A stretch of DNA of 64,000 bases from Antedon mediterranea (Eukaryota > Echinodermata > Crinoidea > Comatulida > Antedonidae). The stretch is from the NCBI RefSeq assembly GCF_964355755.1, contig NC_092679.1, forward strand, positions 23,870,432 through 23,934,431, given 5' to 3'. The notes beneath the pieces were generated by a model. That model did no database searches. It was not told where the DNA came from and was given only the letters and a program-made list of their open reading frames with translations. The position numbers and the translations under genes are program-made. Shown one piece after another: positions 36,470 through 48,692 of the stretch (within the stretch, counting starts at the first letter, position 1; every line of letters begins with the position of its first letter).

Positions 36470-37316
36470 TATGGAACGCCGTTTACGCAACATTTCGATG
36501 ATATGAATTTTATGACGCGATATGTGAATGAAATGCATCGATATGAATTGAATGGCGTGATATATGAATGAAATGTTTTGAATTGAATGCTTTGAATTGA
36601 ATGTTTTGAATGAAATGTTTTGAATGAAATGTTTTGAATTGAATGTTTTGAATAAAATGTTTTGAATGAAATGTTTTGAATGAAATGTTTTGAATTAAAT
36701 GTTTTGAATGAAATGTTTGAATTGAATTGAAAAGTCAAACTATTGGCGGCGTATGTCATTCCCGCTCGCGATTTTTTTTCAACCTCTTAATAGGCCTAAG
36801 CATGGGTACCCTCATCTCCTTTCAACGCTGTCATCAATATGAATCCTTTACAGAGACTCCCTAACAGACCTGAAACATTGGAATACATATTTCCGAACCC
36901 AGGTCTGTTAGGATTCTCTGTAAAGGCAGCGTGGAAGAAAGGAGATGAGGGTACCCAGGCTTAGGCTTAAGAGGTTGAGAAAATAATCGCGAGCGAGAAT
37001 GACATACGCCACCAATAGTTTGACTTTTCAATTCAATTCAAACATTTCATTCAAAACATTTCATTCAAAACATTTCATTTAAAACATTTCATTCAAAACA
37101 TTTCATTCAAAACATTTCATTCAAAACATTTCATTCAAAACATTTCATTCAAAACATTTCATTCAAAACATTTCATTCAAAATATTCAATTCAAAGCATT
37201 CAATTCAAAACATTTCATTCATATATCGCACCATTTAATTCATATCGATGCATTTCATTCACATATCGCGTAATAAAATTCATATCATCGAAATGTTGCG
37301 TAAACGGCGTTCCATA
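36470..37316. mobile_element. Foldback transposon C, 847 bp, with minisatellite arms
   Basis: The ends are TATGGAACGCCGTTTACGC and its reverse complement. TGGCTT flanks both sides (36464-36469 and 37317-37322), a candidate target duplication. Each arm contains a 13-14 bp tandem motif (GAATGAAATGTTTT on the left, AAAACATTTCATTC on the right), then GTATGTCATTC...CTCGCGAT and GGGTACCCTCATCTCCTTTC with their inverses. The loop is at about 36873-36900. The tandem section is longer in the right arm. A minus-strand open frame (36469-36759) only reflects the repeat. Confidence 0.88.
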
Positions 37317-37983
37317 TGGCTTTACATTATTGTAAATTTTTAACATGTTACAATTACCCTTAAAACACCATGTAAAAGAATCTCCACACTGCAAACATAT
37401 CTCTCAGTTACAGTGTATACAGAAACCAGTTCCCAGTTGTGTACAGTGATCATAAACAATCTTGTAGTAGCTTCCTCTGATGAATAAATGAGTCCGGTTC
37501 GGCGACCTCAGAAAACTATCATGGAAAATGGATTCGGAATGGGTTTGGAATCCATACCTGTTTTGGATTTCGAATTTGAAGGGATCGATCAAGAAGTCAT
37601 TTGTTTTCTGAAATCGTACGATTTTGTTTCTTTGACCAATCGACAGTGAGAATGGAAGAGGTGAAGAGTGAAATTGTAATTTCACTCTTCCCTGTCATTC
37701 CATCTTCCTGAGATAACCGAACTTTACGTATAGACATAATTATACATTCATCACTTTCATGTTTGCCGATTTTAAAGTGTATATGCAATGTTACAACTGA
37801 TGTTGTTTCTATTTTCAACTTTGTATCATTGAACTACTGGCCAATATATACTCCACCAGAATAATCGGGATATACGATTACTAAAGTACAGTAATACTTA
37901 TTAATATCGCATATAAATTAATGGCAACCATTAACGTGTACATCCTGCATATATTTGTTTATTACAAATTAAAATCAGGTTCA
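37317..37983. other. Non-coding stretch
   Basis: Two overlapping minus-strand frames (37404-37685 and 37597-37818) have no splice or family support. A GAGTGAAATT/AATTTCACTC inverted pair lies at about 37665-37690. Confidence 0.4.
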
Positions 37984-38192
37984 GGCTTGGTTCCCACTAG
38001 CGACGCAACGTAACGCACCCCAACGCAACGTAACACACTCCAACGCAACGTAACACACCCCAACGCAATATAAGAAAATGCCCTTTAAAAAATTGTGTTT
38101 TACCCCGTATCCTGCGTGAAATCAAACCTGTGACGTTTACAGCACTTTGCGTCAATACGTCGCTGCGTTGCGTTCTAGTGAGAACCACGATC
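37984..38192 (+). mobile_element. MITE family 2, divergent copy with amplified subterminal repeat
   Basis: Starts GGCTTGGTTCCCACTAGCGA and ends TTCTAGTGAGAACCACGATC. The interior differs from the other copies: CAACGCAACGTAACACACCC is repeated about three times near the left end, and the ATTGG core is absent. Confidence 0.75.
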
Positions 38193-41100
38193 TAATGATA
38201 ACCTCACTTTCTTTCCGACAGCGTTGAAGCAGAACGAATTGTAAATTTAGTCCGTTATCTGTTAATACCCATGGTACTTATTATTAAGCCCCTTTATTTT
38301 AGTATGCTAGTGTTGAAAGATTTTACGCTCGCTGTCAGCAATAAAAATAAATGATACAACACAATGATTGCGATATGTATAATATATAAACAAAATATAC
38401 TTGATATATACTCCGAAGAAAATCAATATTATCCTCATTTATAAAGTTAAAGGTAAACCAAATTTAAAATCCAATGAAACAAGAAATAAAATAAGGCCAT
38501 ATAGGCCTACATGGCTGCAGTCGCGTGCTCAAATTTGAGTGTTTACCGACCATCCGACCGACCGACCAACCAACCGACCGACCGACATAGTGAGCTGTGG
38601 AGTCGCGTTTGCACGCGACTAAAAATAAGATACCATTCTTACCTAAAGAAGTTATTTCAATTGTTTAAAGAAAATGTTTGGCCTTACATCTGGACAATAG
38701 GGCCTAACTATCAAGTAAGTAAATAGTGTGCATAACTATGTCATTGACGACATCTTAAGGCCTAGCTCGAAGCATGCAACATTGTTCGTATTATAGGCCC
38801 TAGAATATGTTCGGTTATGTTACAATGATTTAGGAAAACCATTAACATGTCCATTGAGAATACGTGGCATTTCTCAACGTACTAAAATATTTAATGCATT
38901 TAAAAAAAAATGTATTCCTCACCGAAACAGCGTATGTAAAATATTGGAATTTTACTGTGAAAACGAGTTTTTTTTAAATCAAAAAGGATATGTACCGTAA
39001 CCAGCAGATACCCATACATTCCTAAATATCATGCCCGGGAAAGTAAATGCTAAGCTAACGACATGAAAAATAAAATTTTTTAAAATAATATGTCGTTTTG
39101 GAGATAAAATTAAGTATATCAAAATAATGTACTTACTGATTGATGATTGGTATACTGAGCTTAATTCACAACACCGTTGTTATGCGCATCTCCAATTAAC
39201 GTTAAACTGACAATGGAACTGAATGAGGCCTAACTGCATTTTAAACCCCATACGTCATCAGCCATCAATCTTTAATATCAAATCGTATAAGCCACTGAGA
39301 TCATTTTGCTATAATCTGATCGTATTCACACGTTTGAAACGCTATTCCTATTGGATACGATCACCGATATACCTAACGTAACTCCTACAATTTATCCACG
39401 GTTGTTGCGTTTTATCTTGTTCGTGTGTTTAATCACAGATTAAATAATAAATTTGACAATGCGTCGTGCGCATGACACTGCATCGTGCGCATCACATGTC
39501 AGCCAATAGGATTGATAGATGTTTATATTGTGCATGTATGTTGTTGTATGTGGAGTAATTAATAATTAGTATTTGGAGTACATATTTACCTCAATACAAT
39601 TAACATACCGTCATGAATAACCTTAGTTATGCAATAATTATTGACTTTGAATGAGCAAAGAAATACCATGATTGATTCTCCATACAACATTTGCCCAGTA
39701 TCATAGGAATATTGGTAATACAGCATCTTATGTGTATCATGATATTCATTTACTCTATAGATAAATCTAGCCGGGATCGATAATCAGGTGGAAGAAGCCA
39801 TAGGAAGGTTGTGCCCGAAGTATCAACGAGAGAGACGTTCTAAACTTCCCCTGCTTCCTTTTCAGAAAGCACATGCTGTAGGCCTGCAATGGTACTAATC
39901 TTACTTTACTATTTGACTCATATTCACAGAGCTTCTTACCCGTGTTACAAAATCAGAAGCATAATCATGAATTCACAGTTTTTCAGCACGCTACAATATG
40001 TGCCGTTTTGTTGTCGACGCGGGCTAATTTGCATATATCTAAACAGGCGGTACGGTTCGCACTACTGGAAAGTTGATTGTTATATGCAATAATGTTACCT
40101 ATTTGTGCCTCAGATCAAAACAAACCCCACAATTTCGATTTATATTCCATATGCAAATAACAAAATAAACGAATGAATATTTTGCATTTTATCTTCAAGG
40201 CACAAAACTTTCTTTAAACCAACAAATCGACAGAAATAATTACACATAGATACAACAAAATTACAATGAATTAATTAAATTATTCTCCAAAAAATTCGTC
40301 AAATTGAATGAGACTTTTCTAAATGGCTGTTTGTTTTAAACGTACATCACAATTTCCCTAAAACCAAAATACTATTTTTACATAAATTGATGAACATTCC
40401 GAAAGGCAGGAAGTCAGCTTATATATAGAGATCCTGTAAATCCTATAAACACAAGTCCTTAGGAATAAATCACGATATCTTTTATCTTTTCGATAATTTT
40501 AAATAAATATTTCTCTGATTGTATTAATATGTCATTTAAAACATAAATGTAACATTCTTGACAAGTTATCTCAAAAAACGTTATCCCAATAACTTTATTA
40601 ATGACAATAATGAAAAGCATGTTTTTCCCATCGTCAATATTAGCCTAAAAGGGGAATTGACATGACGAAGAGAAAACATTATCGTATTCGAAATGATACC
40701 AAACATTAAGGGCCATACTTCATTATTATTCGACAAATGTTTACCATGTGTCGTTCACATGATTTTTAATGTATTGGAGTATACATAGTAATGTTTATTT
40801 AGCTCTTATGTATGCATAACAATTAAATTTTAATATACTGTACATTTCAAATGATGGCTATATGATTCATGTATGGATGATATTGTTTGCTAACATCCTG
40901 GTGGGCAACCAGTCTGAAGGATCTAGTATATAAACGGAGAATACGGTAATATTGATGAGAAAAAAAAATCAGTGGTAGGCTGAGTTACGGTAACGAACTC
41001 AAGTTCTCTTACCACTATCACCACAGTTGCCAACTATATAAGGGAAATACGTTAATATCACAAATTAATAATGTCTTAATATTATTAACACTTTAACGTA

Positions 41101-41388
41101 CTTTTATAAACTTACGATAACGACGAAATTGTTAAATTAGAATAGAAAATCCTTTATTCTGTGGCTCTACAATTATGGAAACATGTTTATATTTTAAAAT
41201 AATAAAGTTATTAAATCTACGTTTTGCGGAACATCTGAGATAGATCAAATATAGGTATCCAAGATCGTTTATGCTATAAATGTCCGTTTGTAGTGTAGTG
41301 CTATCTGTATAACAATGTATTTTAAAAGGTACAAACACTTCTGAATCAGTCTCAATTGGTGTAGGTCGTGCATCAACTACAAAAGCTT
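38193..41388. other. Non-coding stretch with a (GACC)n microsatellite
   Basis: GACCGACCGACC-type repeats at about 38546-38586 are bracketed by AGTCGCGTGC (38519) and its inverse GCACGCGACT (38611). Otherwise AT-rich with no supported exon. Confidence 0.45.
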
Positions 41389-41512
41389 TAAAGCGCTGTC
41401 TACACTATAAAACTACTACCAAATATGGTAGTGATATAACATCATCATGTCCATATAATGGCACATCACATTTTATTGTCACATAATGTTTGTAAGTGTA
41501 GACAGAGCTTTA
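41389..41512. mobile_element. MITE family 1, copy 3
   Basis: Left end AAAGCGCTGTCTACACTATA, right end GTGTAGACAGAGCTTTA. The interior has GGTAGTGATATAACATCATC and GGCACATCACATTTTATTGT. Confidence 0.82.
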
Positions 41513-43190
41513 GATTGCTCTTTCTCTATTGCCTCAGAAAATGAATAATAATATACAAACTAATGACAGAAGAGTTTGTTCATTATACATTTACGACGTA
41601 AGAATGTGCTTTTTCTATCAACTCCTAATGAACTCCTGAGGAAACACAATACCAAGGTTATAAATTAAACGCTATACATCATATCTTTTGAATAATAAAT
41701 CAACTGGACTGCCATAACAAAATGAATAAAAGTAATGTAAACTGTCAATGAAACTGATCAAATAGACGTTAAACAAACCTTACATTTGTACTTTCACGTT
41801 AATGAAATTCATTTCGATATTCATTCAGTAAACATTTAAAGAAAATACTTTATGATATGATACAAGAAAAAAACCAATACAAATGGTATAAATACATTTC
41901 AAAGGGTATCTCAAGTTTTTATGTGGTTCATTTTCATCTTTTTTTAAAAATGGAAAAAAGTATTAAAATACTTTTTTCGTATTTTTTTGAAGATGAATAA
42001 ACGATAGGCCTATTTTATTTAAAAGAAAAAAATAATCGTATGACATTCGAAATTGGTAACAATACACGAGTGAGTGAGTAACTGACTGAACTATTTATTA
42101 TTAAGGATAATGTGTCATGCAACCAATTACATTCTGTAATTGAAAAGTGGATCTATGTTTATCATGCAATATGTTGTCATGTCTCATTACACCTAGTTCC
42201 GAGACTCTCACAAATATGGAAACTATGTTAGACGTACTTTAAACATGAGAAACATTCATTAAATTAATTAATTATATAGGCTAAGTAAGCATAGTTACTA
42301 AAGAGAGTTAGTCAGAAATACAAGAACTAACGTCGTGAATATTCATATATCAAGTAATAGCATATGAAATAAGTTTAAACTGAATAATTGTGGACTTTTT
42401 TTTTGGACTTGCTTATAGTGTTGAGATACTGAGACATGCTCTCAATACATCAACACTAACAACAAATGTACAAGTAATGAATGAAATTTTTTTGTAAAGA
42501 AAAAAAGAAAAAATAAGTAGAAGATTGGAACTATAAACCATGGATAAGAATGATATCCATGGATCAACCAAAACAGAATTGCACTTTAAATGAGTCGTGT
42601 AACAACCTGTTAGTAAGACAACCTAGTTTTCTTTCATTATTGGCAATTCTCATAATGTATACAAAACCGTTTTATTTTAAGTGTCGATAAAACAGATGAG
42701 TCACTATGCATATTATCTTTTTCAAATAAGTTTGTATTTTCGTAAATTATAGTTATTTCTGAGATAGCCGGACACTTTTGTGCGCATTTATTAATACACA
42801 CTATTGTATTACAATAATAAACGTTCCGGAGTGTATATGCGAATAAATACGGTACTTTTTTTATCTCATTATTGGAGGAAGCATTTCCTCCATGATCTCA
42901 TCGACACGCCCTATAGAATCAATTTACAGTAAACAACTTTTTGTTTACTGTAAACATTTTAACCTTCAGGTGGTGCAGCTGTTTATTGATCAGTTTTTGT
43001 TGTTGTTGAACTTCTCCAATATGCACAACCTGCTCTCCATTGTAGAATGATTTCACTACTAAATCCATCCTTAATCAAGAAAGATTGGTAATGAGTGTGT
43101 AGTTATTAATTGCATTTTAATATTTTCTAAAATTGATTCATTTTGTTGACGAGAGATTCACCGTTCATATAGCGGTAATTTGTCAGTATT
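41513..43190. other. Non-coding stretch, nothing recognised
   Basis: AT-rich with short direct and inverted runs such as CAGTAAACAACTTTTTGTTTACTG near 42935, given here only as a local hairpin. Confidence 0.4.
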
Positions 43191-43242
43191 ACTTACAATA
43201 CACGCTTATGCAAATTACTTACAATACACGCTTATGCAAATT
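43191..43242. repeat. Perfect 26-bp tandem duplication with octamer motifs
   Basis: ACTTACAATACACGCTTATG plus CAAATT occurs twice. Each copy contains ATGCAAAT (43208-43215 and 43234-43241), the consensus octamer bound by POU/Oct factors. Functional use is not shown. Confidence 0.85.
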
Positions 43243-43307
43243 ACACTTCAATTGACTACATAATAGAATACAATTTCATGCAAAAATAAGTGATTGAACT
43301 ACAAACT

Positions 43308-43491
43308 AAAGCTTGGTTCCCACTAGAATGTAACGCAAGGACGTAAACGCAACGCAGGCGTTTTAACCAATGACAAGCGAAGTTATAGACAGTTAGCAAT
43401 CACAAGCGAATAAGCCATCGCTTGTGATTGGTCAATTCACTTGCGTTGCGTTGCGTCCTTGCGTTGCGTCGCTAGTGGGAACAACGCTTAA
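43308..43491 (+). mobile_element. MITE family 2, copy 3
   Basis: Near-identical to the copy at 23893-24076, from AAAGCTTGGTTCCCACTAG to CTAGTGGGAACAACGCTTA. It abuts a family 1 MITE directly on its right. Confidence 0.88.
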
Positions 43492-43636
43492 AGCCGAGTC
43501 TGTCTACACTATCAAACATTATGAGATAAAAAATGTTATATGCCATATATGACACGATGACGTCATATCACTACCATATTTGGGCACATCAACGTTTTTT
43601 TGTCTAACTAGTTTGATAGTGTAGTACAGAGCTTTA
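43490..43636. mobile_element. MITE family 1, copy 4
   Basis: Starts AAAGCCGAGTCTGTCTACAC and ends TTTGATAGTGTAGTACAGAG plus CTTTA. The inner GATGACGTCATATCACTACC and GGGCACATCAACG blocks match the other copies. It shares its left boundary with the preceding family 2 element. Confidence 0.82.
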
Positions 43637-45537
43637 TAAACTATCTTTTTAAATTGTATTGATACAATACACCCACAGCTTTATATCAATTCCAGTATAT
43701 TTTGTAAAATGAATTAAAATAGCATAAATACTTTATTTTCATTAATTTAATGGCTTTCAGAAATATTACTTTAATAGAAAAAATGGTTTTTTTTTTTGTT
43801 TTGTATTAAAAAAAAATAATTCATTTTGAAGCTAATGTTTGTATATATTGTGTTTATACTTCGAACCGCCTATATGTATTATGTAAATAAATGCCATAGA
43901 CAAACAGTCTAGGAAAGAAGAAGTATTTCATTAAAAAAAATAACAATCTTGCTTTTCAACTGAAATTGGTTTCGTTTTATTCGTCATAAATATACAATAA
44001 AATAAATATGTAAATAAAGCATCTTTTTAACGCATTTCCTACTGTAGTATTTCCTACATTGTACTTAGTGTACCTACCTATATTGTACTTAGTGTACCTA
44101 CCGACATTGTACTTAGTGTACCTACCTACATTGTACTTAGTGTGCGTGCTAAAAACGTACGTCATTAATTGTTTTAAAATACCAACAAACCATATGGCCT
44201 TTTTCAAGAAAATCGATATATTGATGACGTCAAAAAACCTTATTTAAAATCTCAGCGTTTACTATACTTGTTGACTTGTTTCCCGTACACTTTATTACAA
44301 TTAATGAACACAATTATCTTATTGCTTAATGACTTCAATGTTTGTGTAAACTCGCTGTAACATACGATCCTCTTATTGTATACACACTATAAATGTTATT
44401 TCACGTTAGACTTACTTTTTTGATTAAAGAATTTTGCTTTGTAGTATAGAATGCAATCCTGACAAAGACTTAAAAGAAAAACAAACTTTACTTAGGTTGG
44501 TTGTAGTTATGTGAAGCAAGGCAATCTAAATTGCCCTGTTTCACGCCATTTGCTTTACGAAGGAGAAAAATGTTATTTTTGAACTCCACTCGATGCATTT
44601 TGTTACCATTTTTTCCCTTTTGATTGATATAATTGGGTTGCCTTAAGATTTGAAGTTCTAACATGAAATTGAAATATAGTAGTAAAAAAAAAATATTTCT
44701 AATCTAACTTTAATTGAAGATCATTCGTAATTTCTTCTTGCCCATATTCGATGAAGAAAATCATAAATTACAATTCTAATTAAGTTTAACTTAAACCAAA
44801 TCAAAACGATAATTACTGCAATTCTACGGAAACCATAAAAAAAATACTAATAATTTATTGACTTCACTTTTGTAACAGTGGCCGCAAATAATGAGACAGT
44901 TAACTTAAACTAACAAAAATTATCTTTAACTTTTGATAATGTACAACCGTGTATATTGTAAAAATGACACACAAAAATCAAATTATTTTAGCTGTTAGAA
45001 CACAATTATTGAACCAACCCTCTCGGTGACGTAAACCACGTTACAGACACATTATAGACATCAAGAAGTTTACAAATAACCAGCTCTACTTTGCTCCGAT
45101 AATTCTCGGAACATTTAGGTGACTGACTGGACAATTTTGACCAGTGAAGCCAACTTAATGAGGAAATAAGTAGCAGTATGGTTGGCAATGTTTTAATGAC
45201 TATAATATAATTCGGCAAGAATATTAAAGCACATCAGTAAAAGTTAATTTTTTTCCTTTGGTATCCGGTTACTTTGTCGAATCGCAATTCGCCACGTCCA
45301 CTTTGCCGACAAATGAAAATTAGTCAATAACGTTCAAGTGGCCACGTGTGTGAAACTCAGATTTCAGAATCTCCATTTTCAATGTGACTAATTAGTATGG
45401 ATATGTCCTGATAACAGAGTAAGATTAGCCAAAGTGGGACGGGGTTCAGAACAGTGGAGGCGCGAAAGAGTGGGTATTATACTAAAACAACTAAAAACAC
45501 AATACTGCTAAATACAACTAAAGGACGTGTCACAATC
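43637..45537. other. Non-coding stretch
   Basis: Only a 24-bp minisatellite at about 44053-44143 is recognised. Confidence 0.45.
44053..44143. repeat. 24-bp minisatellite, four copies
   Basis: ATTGTACTTAGTGTACCTAC recurs with a 24-bp period from 44058, 44082, 44106 and 44130. Because 24 is divisible by three it stays open in several frames on both strands; these frames are not genes. Confidence 0.9.
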
Positions 45538-45652
45538 TAAAGCTCTGTCTACACTATAAAACTAGTTTGACGAAAAAAGTGTGAGGTGCCCATACATGGG
45601 CACATCACATTTGTTTTGTCACATAAAGTTTGATTGTGTAGACAGAGCTTTA
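45538..45652. mobile_element. MITE family 1, copy 5 (most compact)
   Basis: 115 bp with well-matched ends: TAAAGCTCTGTCTACACTAT and its inverse ending GTAGACAGAGCTTTA. The inner GGTGCCCATACATGGGCACA is itself palindromic. Confidence 0.88.
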
Positions 45653-48600
45653 AGGCGTATTACAAAGAAATATACACACACGACCCTAACAAAACTTAAT
45701 TTTTACGATATGATCATTTTGAATAATTGTGTAAACATATGGCAACTACTACAAATCAATGCATACATTCTTTCTTTATTGAATATAAACGCAACACATT
45801 ATCGTAAATACATTTAATACAACTTTTCCTTTGATCCTCAAATGTTAACAAACCGTAAATATAATAATAATACCGTAAATAACACCATATCTTGTTAAGT
45901 ACTACCGAATAATTTTTCCAAAATAAAACATTTACATGCTGTTTGGGTCACCATTATATATAAATAGCTGAATAAAAGATACCAGGGTTACCAAGAGAAA
46001 GTGGCTTTCATCATGGTCAAACGTGCATGCAATCTATTATTTTATATAGGCACGGTTGCCCGTGAGCATAGCTACTTTATGGTGTAAATCGTGCGTTCAA
46101 TTCCTGGTTTTCTATTGACACTGGCGATCATCACTTAACAGCGCCGATAAATAATAACTCGAATGTGAACATACAAAAACGATTTAAGGAGAACGGTTGA
46201 CAGTTTCGATAGAAAACGAAGAATTCAACGTATAGAGGACCGCTTTGCTTTAAAAAAAAACCAGTACAGTCAACCGTACCGATAGAAAATAACAAATTAC
46301 ACTATTATGACAAACAAATTTTTAGGTGAAAATAATCTTCAATAACGAAGTAAGTTTGATTCCAACTACAGTACATACAGCATACTGCGTCTAACTCAAT
46401 AAATCCACATTTCTAAACAAAATGAAATTATTAAAACTATTACATCACACACACAATTATTACGATGTAATGGTATTTAATGGTAACTAGTATTTTAAAA
46501 ATTCTCAAAATGTTATAAATTATCAAATAGATCGACCGTTGAATTCTCAAAACGTCTCGTTATTTAGAGTTACACTCGGATTATTTTATCTTCTGGTAAA
46601 TAATAGGTAGTTTTTCTCGAAAAATAAATCTAATTTCGTTTATATGATATGATATAATTTGGTCCTCAAATAGTTAAAACCATTTAATAAAAACATTAAA
46701 AATTAATAAAAGGATATATAATATCGCAATTCCATTTAAAATCTAAAATCGAGATACAGTAATAATATACACTAGTATATATAGGGGCATTCCACAGTAA
46801 TTGCGATATCAGTTGAACAATTTCAAAAATTGTTTTATAGGCCTATCATCAAGTTGGACATTTTTAGAAAATAGATACATTGAATTATAATGAATCAAAA
46901 AAATAATAATTGATACTTCAGAATATATTTCATGTCAAAAGACTGAAAATGCAGATTTTATGTTAGACATTATAATATATTAGAATATTACCTACAGTAT
47001 GTTAGATGTACTTGATTTGTGATTGGTTTTAGAAAATTTCCTTTGAATTTCATAATCATAAAGTATTATTCCAAGTAATAAACACCTTCCTAATAGCATT
47101 TCAATATTTCCACATTAGTCATTTCTTTAGGAATACTTTATAACATAATTAATGTCGATATAATATTGAGTCTATCAATCAGGAATTCTTGACATAATTC
47201 ACTTCGTTACGGATGATACACAATGTTGTAATCAACCTATCTTTGTCCTGATGATGAAAATTAATGTTGAAATATTAGAACCATAAGGAATATTCCAGAC
47301 ATATGTCTGATGTTGACAACAAGTGGACTTTTCGGTGATATAATTAATGTTGAATTGAATTCATCAGGAAATATTTTTGACATAATTATGTATGTGTTTA
47401 GCAGACTAGTGGACCATACAAGACTGAACACAGTAAAAAAAGATGAATTTAAAATCTGCCATGTTCTTTTAAATTATACCAATTCGGTAACGTAACTTAT
47501 TGTTTATTTTACTGCAGTTACTGCAGTTACTACATTGTGTTTCCTCCATTATCTGTTACTGCAACTATAGCAAGAATTATTGGGCACATCATTATCAGTG
47601 ATTGCAGTAAAATCATGCTTACATAAATGAACCATAAGATCTTGACATCTCAATAAAATCTAAAGTCCATACCTTGTAATGGCATTACAAGAAGTCAGTA
47701 TAACATTTCCGTTTCCATCATTGACAGTTTGGATTGAATTTTTGAACTGTGACCTTTAAATAGGTCAGGTTGTCCTCTAAAGTATGTTAGCATTAGCATG
47801 TTATTTGGGCCTAGGCCTGTTAAAGTATTATCAGGAGCCTGCAGTGTATGATATATAGACTGTGCACCTGACTACTATCAATAACTGCTGCAGAGTTTAA
47901 TGGCCATTAAACATGGGTCAACAATAAATACAAAGTTGCTTTGAATGGAAAATCAAAATTCAATATAGGTAAAACATTTTAAGTATTTTACTTAAGTCAA
48001 TAAATATTAACAATTTCCTCAAAGTGCAATTCACTTTGATAGAATTCTTAAAATGTACTGTAAGGTTTTTAGAAAGTTTTTCCTTTTACTGAAGTGTTAT
48101 ATTGATGAATACGGCCTCTAGACTTAAAAAATAAGCTCCAGTGGCCATATTCCCTTAAATACCAATAATTTCACTTAATTCAGTGGATATTTAAGAATTT
48201 CCCTTAAGTAGGTTTTACAAAATGTCTGTATCCACCAAACACACTTTAGTGAGATATTTTCCTTAAGTATTCACTTAAGTCAATAAATAAGAATTTTTCT
48301 TAACCTAAGTGTGAATGGTAAATACAACCAAATGCAGAATTTAAACTCTCTTTGCAAAAAACCTTGACAATTTCTTCCATTGATAAACTTGACCAAGACT
48401 ATTTTTTTTTTATGTGTTTTTGATTATTGGTCACAGATGACAAATGTTTTCATTTATTTTTAACTGTGAAATTTGTGTTACATTTGACCGATTTCGATAG
48501 TGTTCGAACCCTTGCATTCAATGCTTCCATTAATTTTTAATATATGCCTCACTTTCTTTAAGCTTGAGAAGTTGTCTAGACTAATAACAGTATATTATTG

Positions 48601-48692
48601 GTACGTGGATGATATATCATTCGTGACACTTTGATTGCATCCCTTGAAATTAGTTAATACCGCATACAAATGAAACAAGAGATGAATGTAGA
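45653..48692. other. Non-coding stretch and FKBP3 3' flank
   Basis: No exon recognised. A minus-strand AATAAA at 48458-48453 lies about 235 bases past the FKBP3 stop and is a good candidate polyadenylation signal. A tRNA-like remnant may lie near 46050-46110. Confidence 0.45.

Noticed and set aside
36469-36759. Minus-strand 96-codon frame rich in SKH and FHS repeats
   Set aside because: It only reads through the tandem motif in the arm of foldback transposon C.
43977-44247. Repeat-containing frames on both strands
   Set aside because: Produced by the 24-bp minisatellite, whose period is divisible by three.
46046-46112. Possible tRNA with GCGTTCAATTCCTGG
   Set aside because: The B box is degenerate and the anticodon arm does not form.
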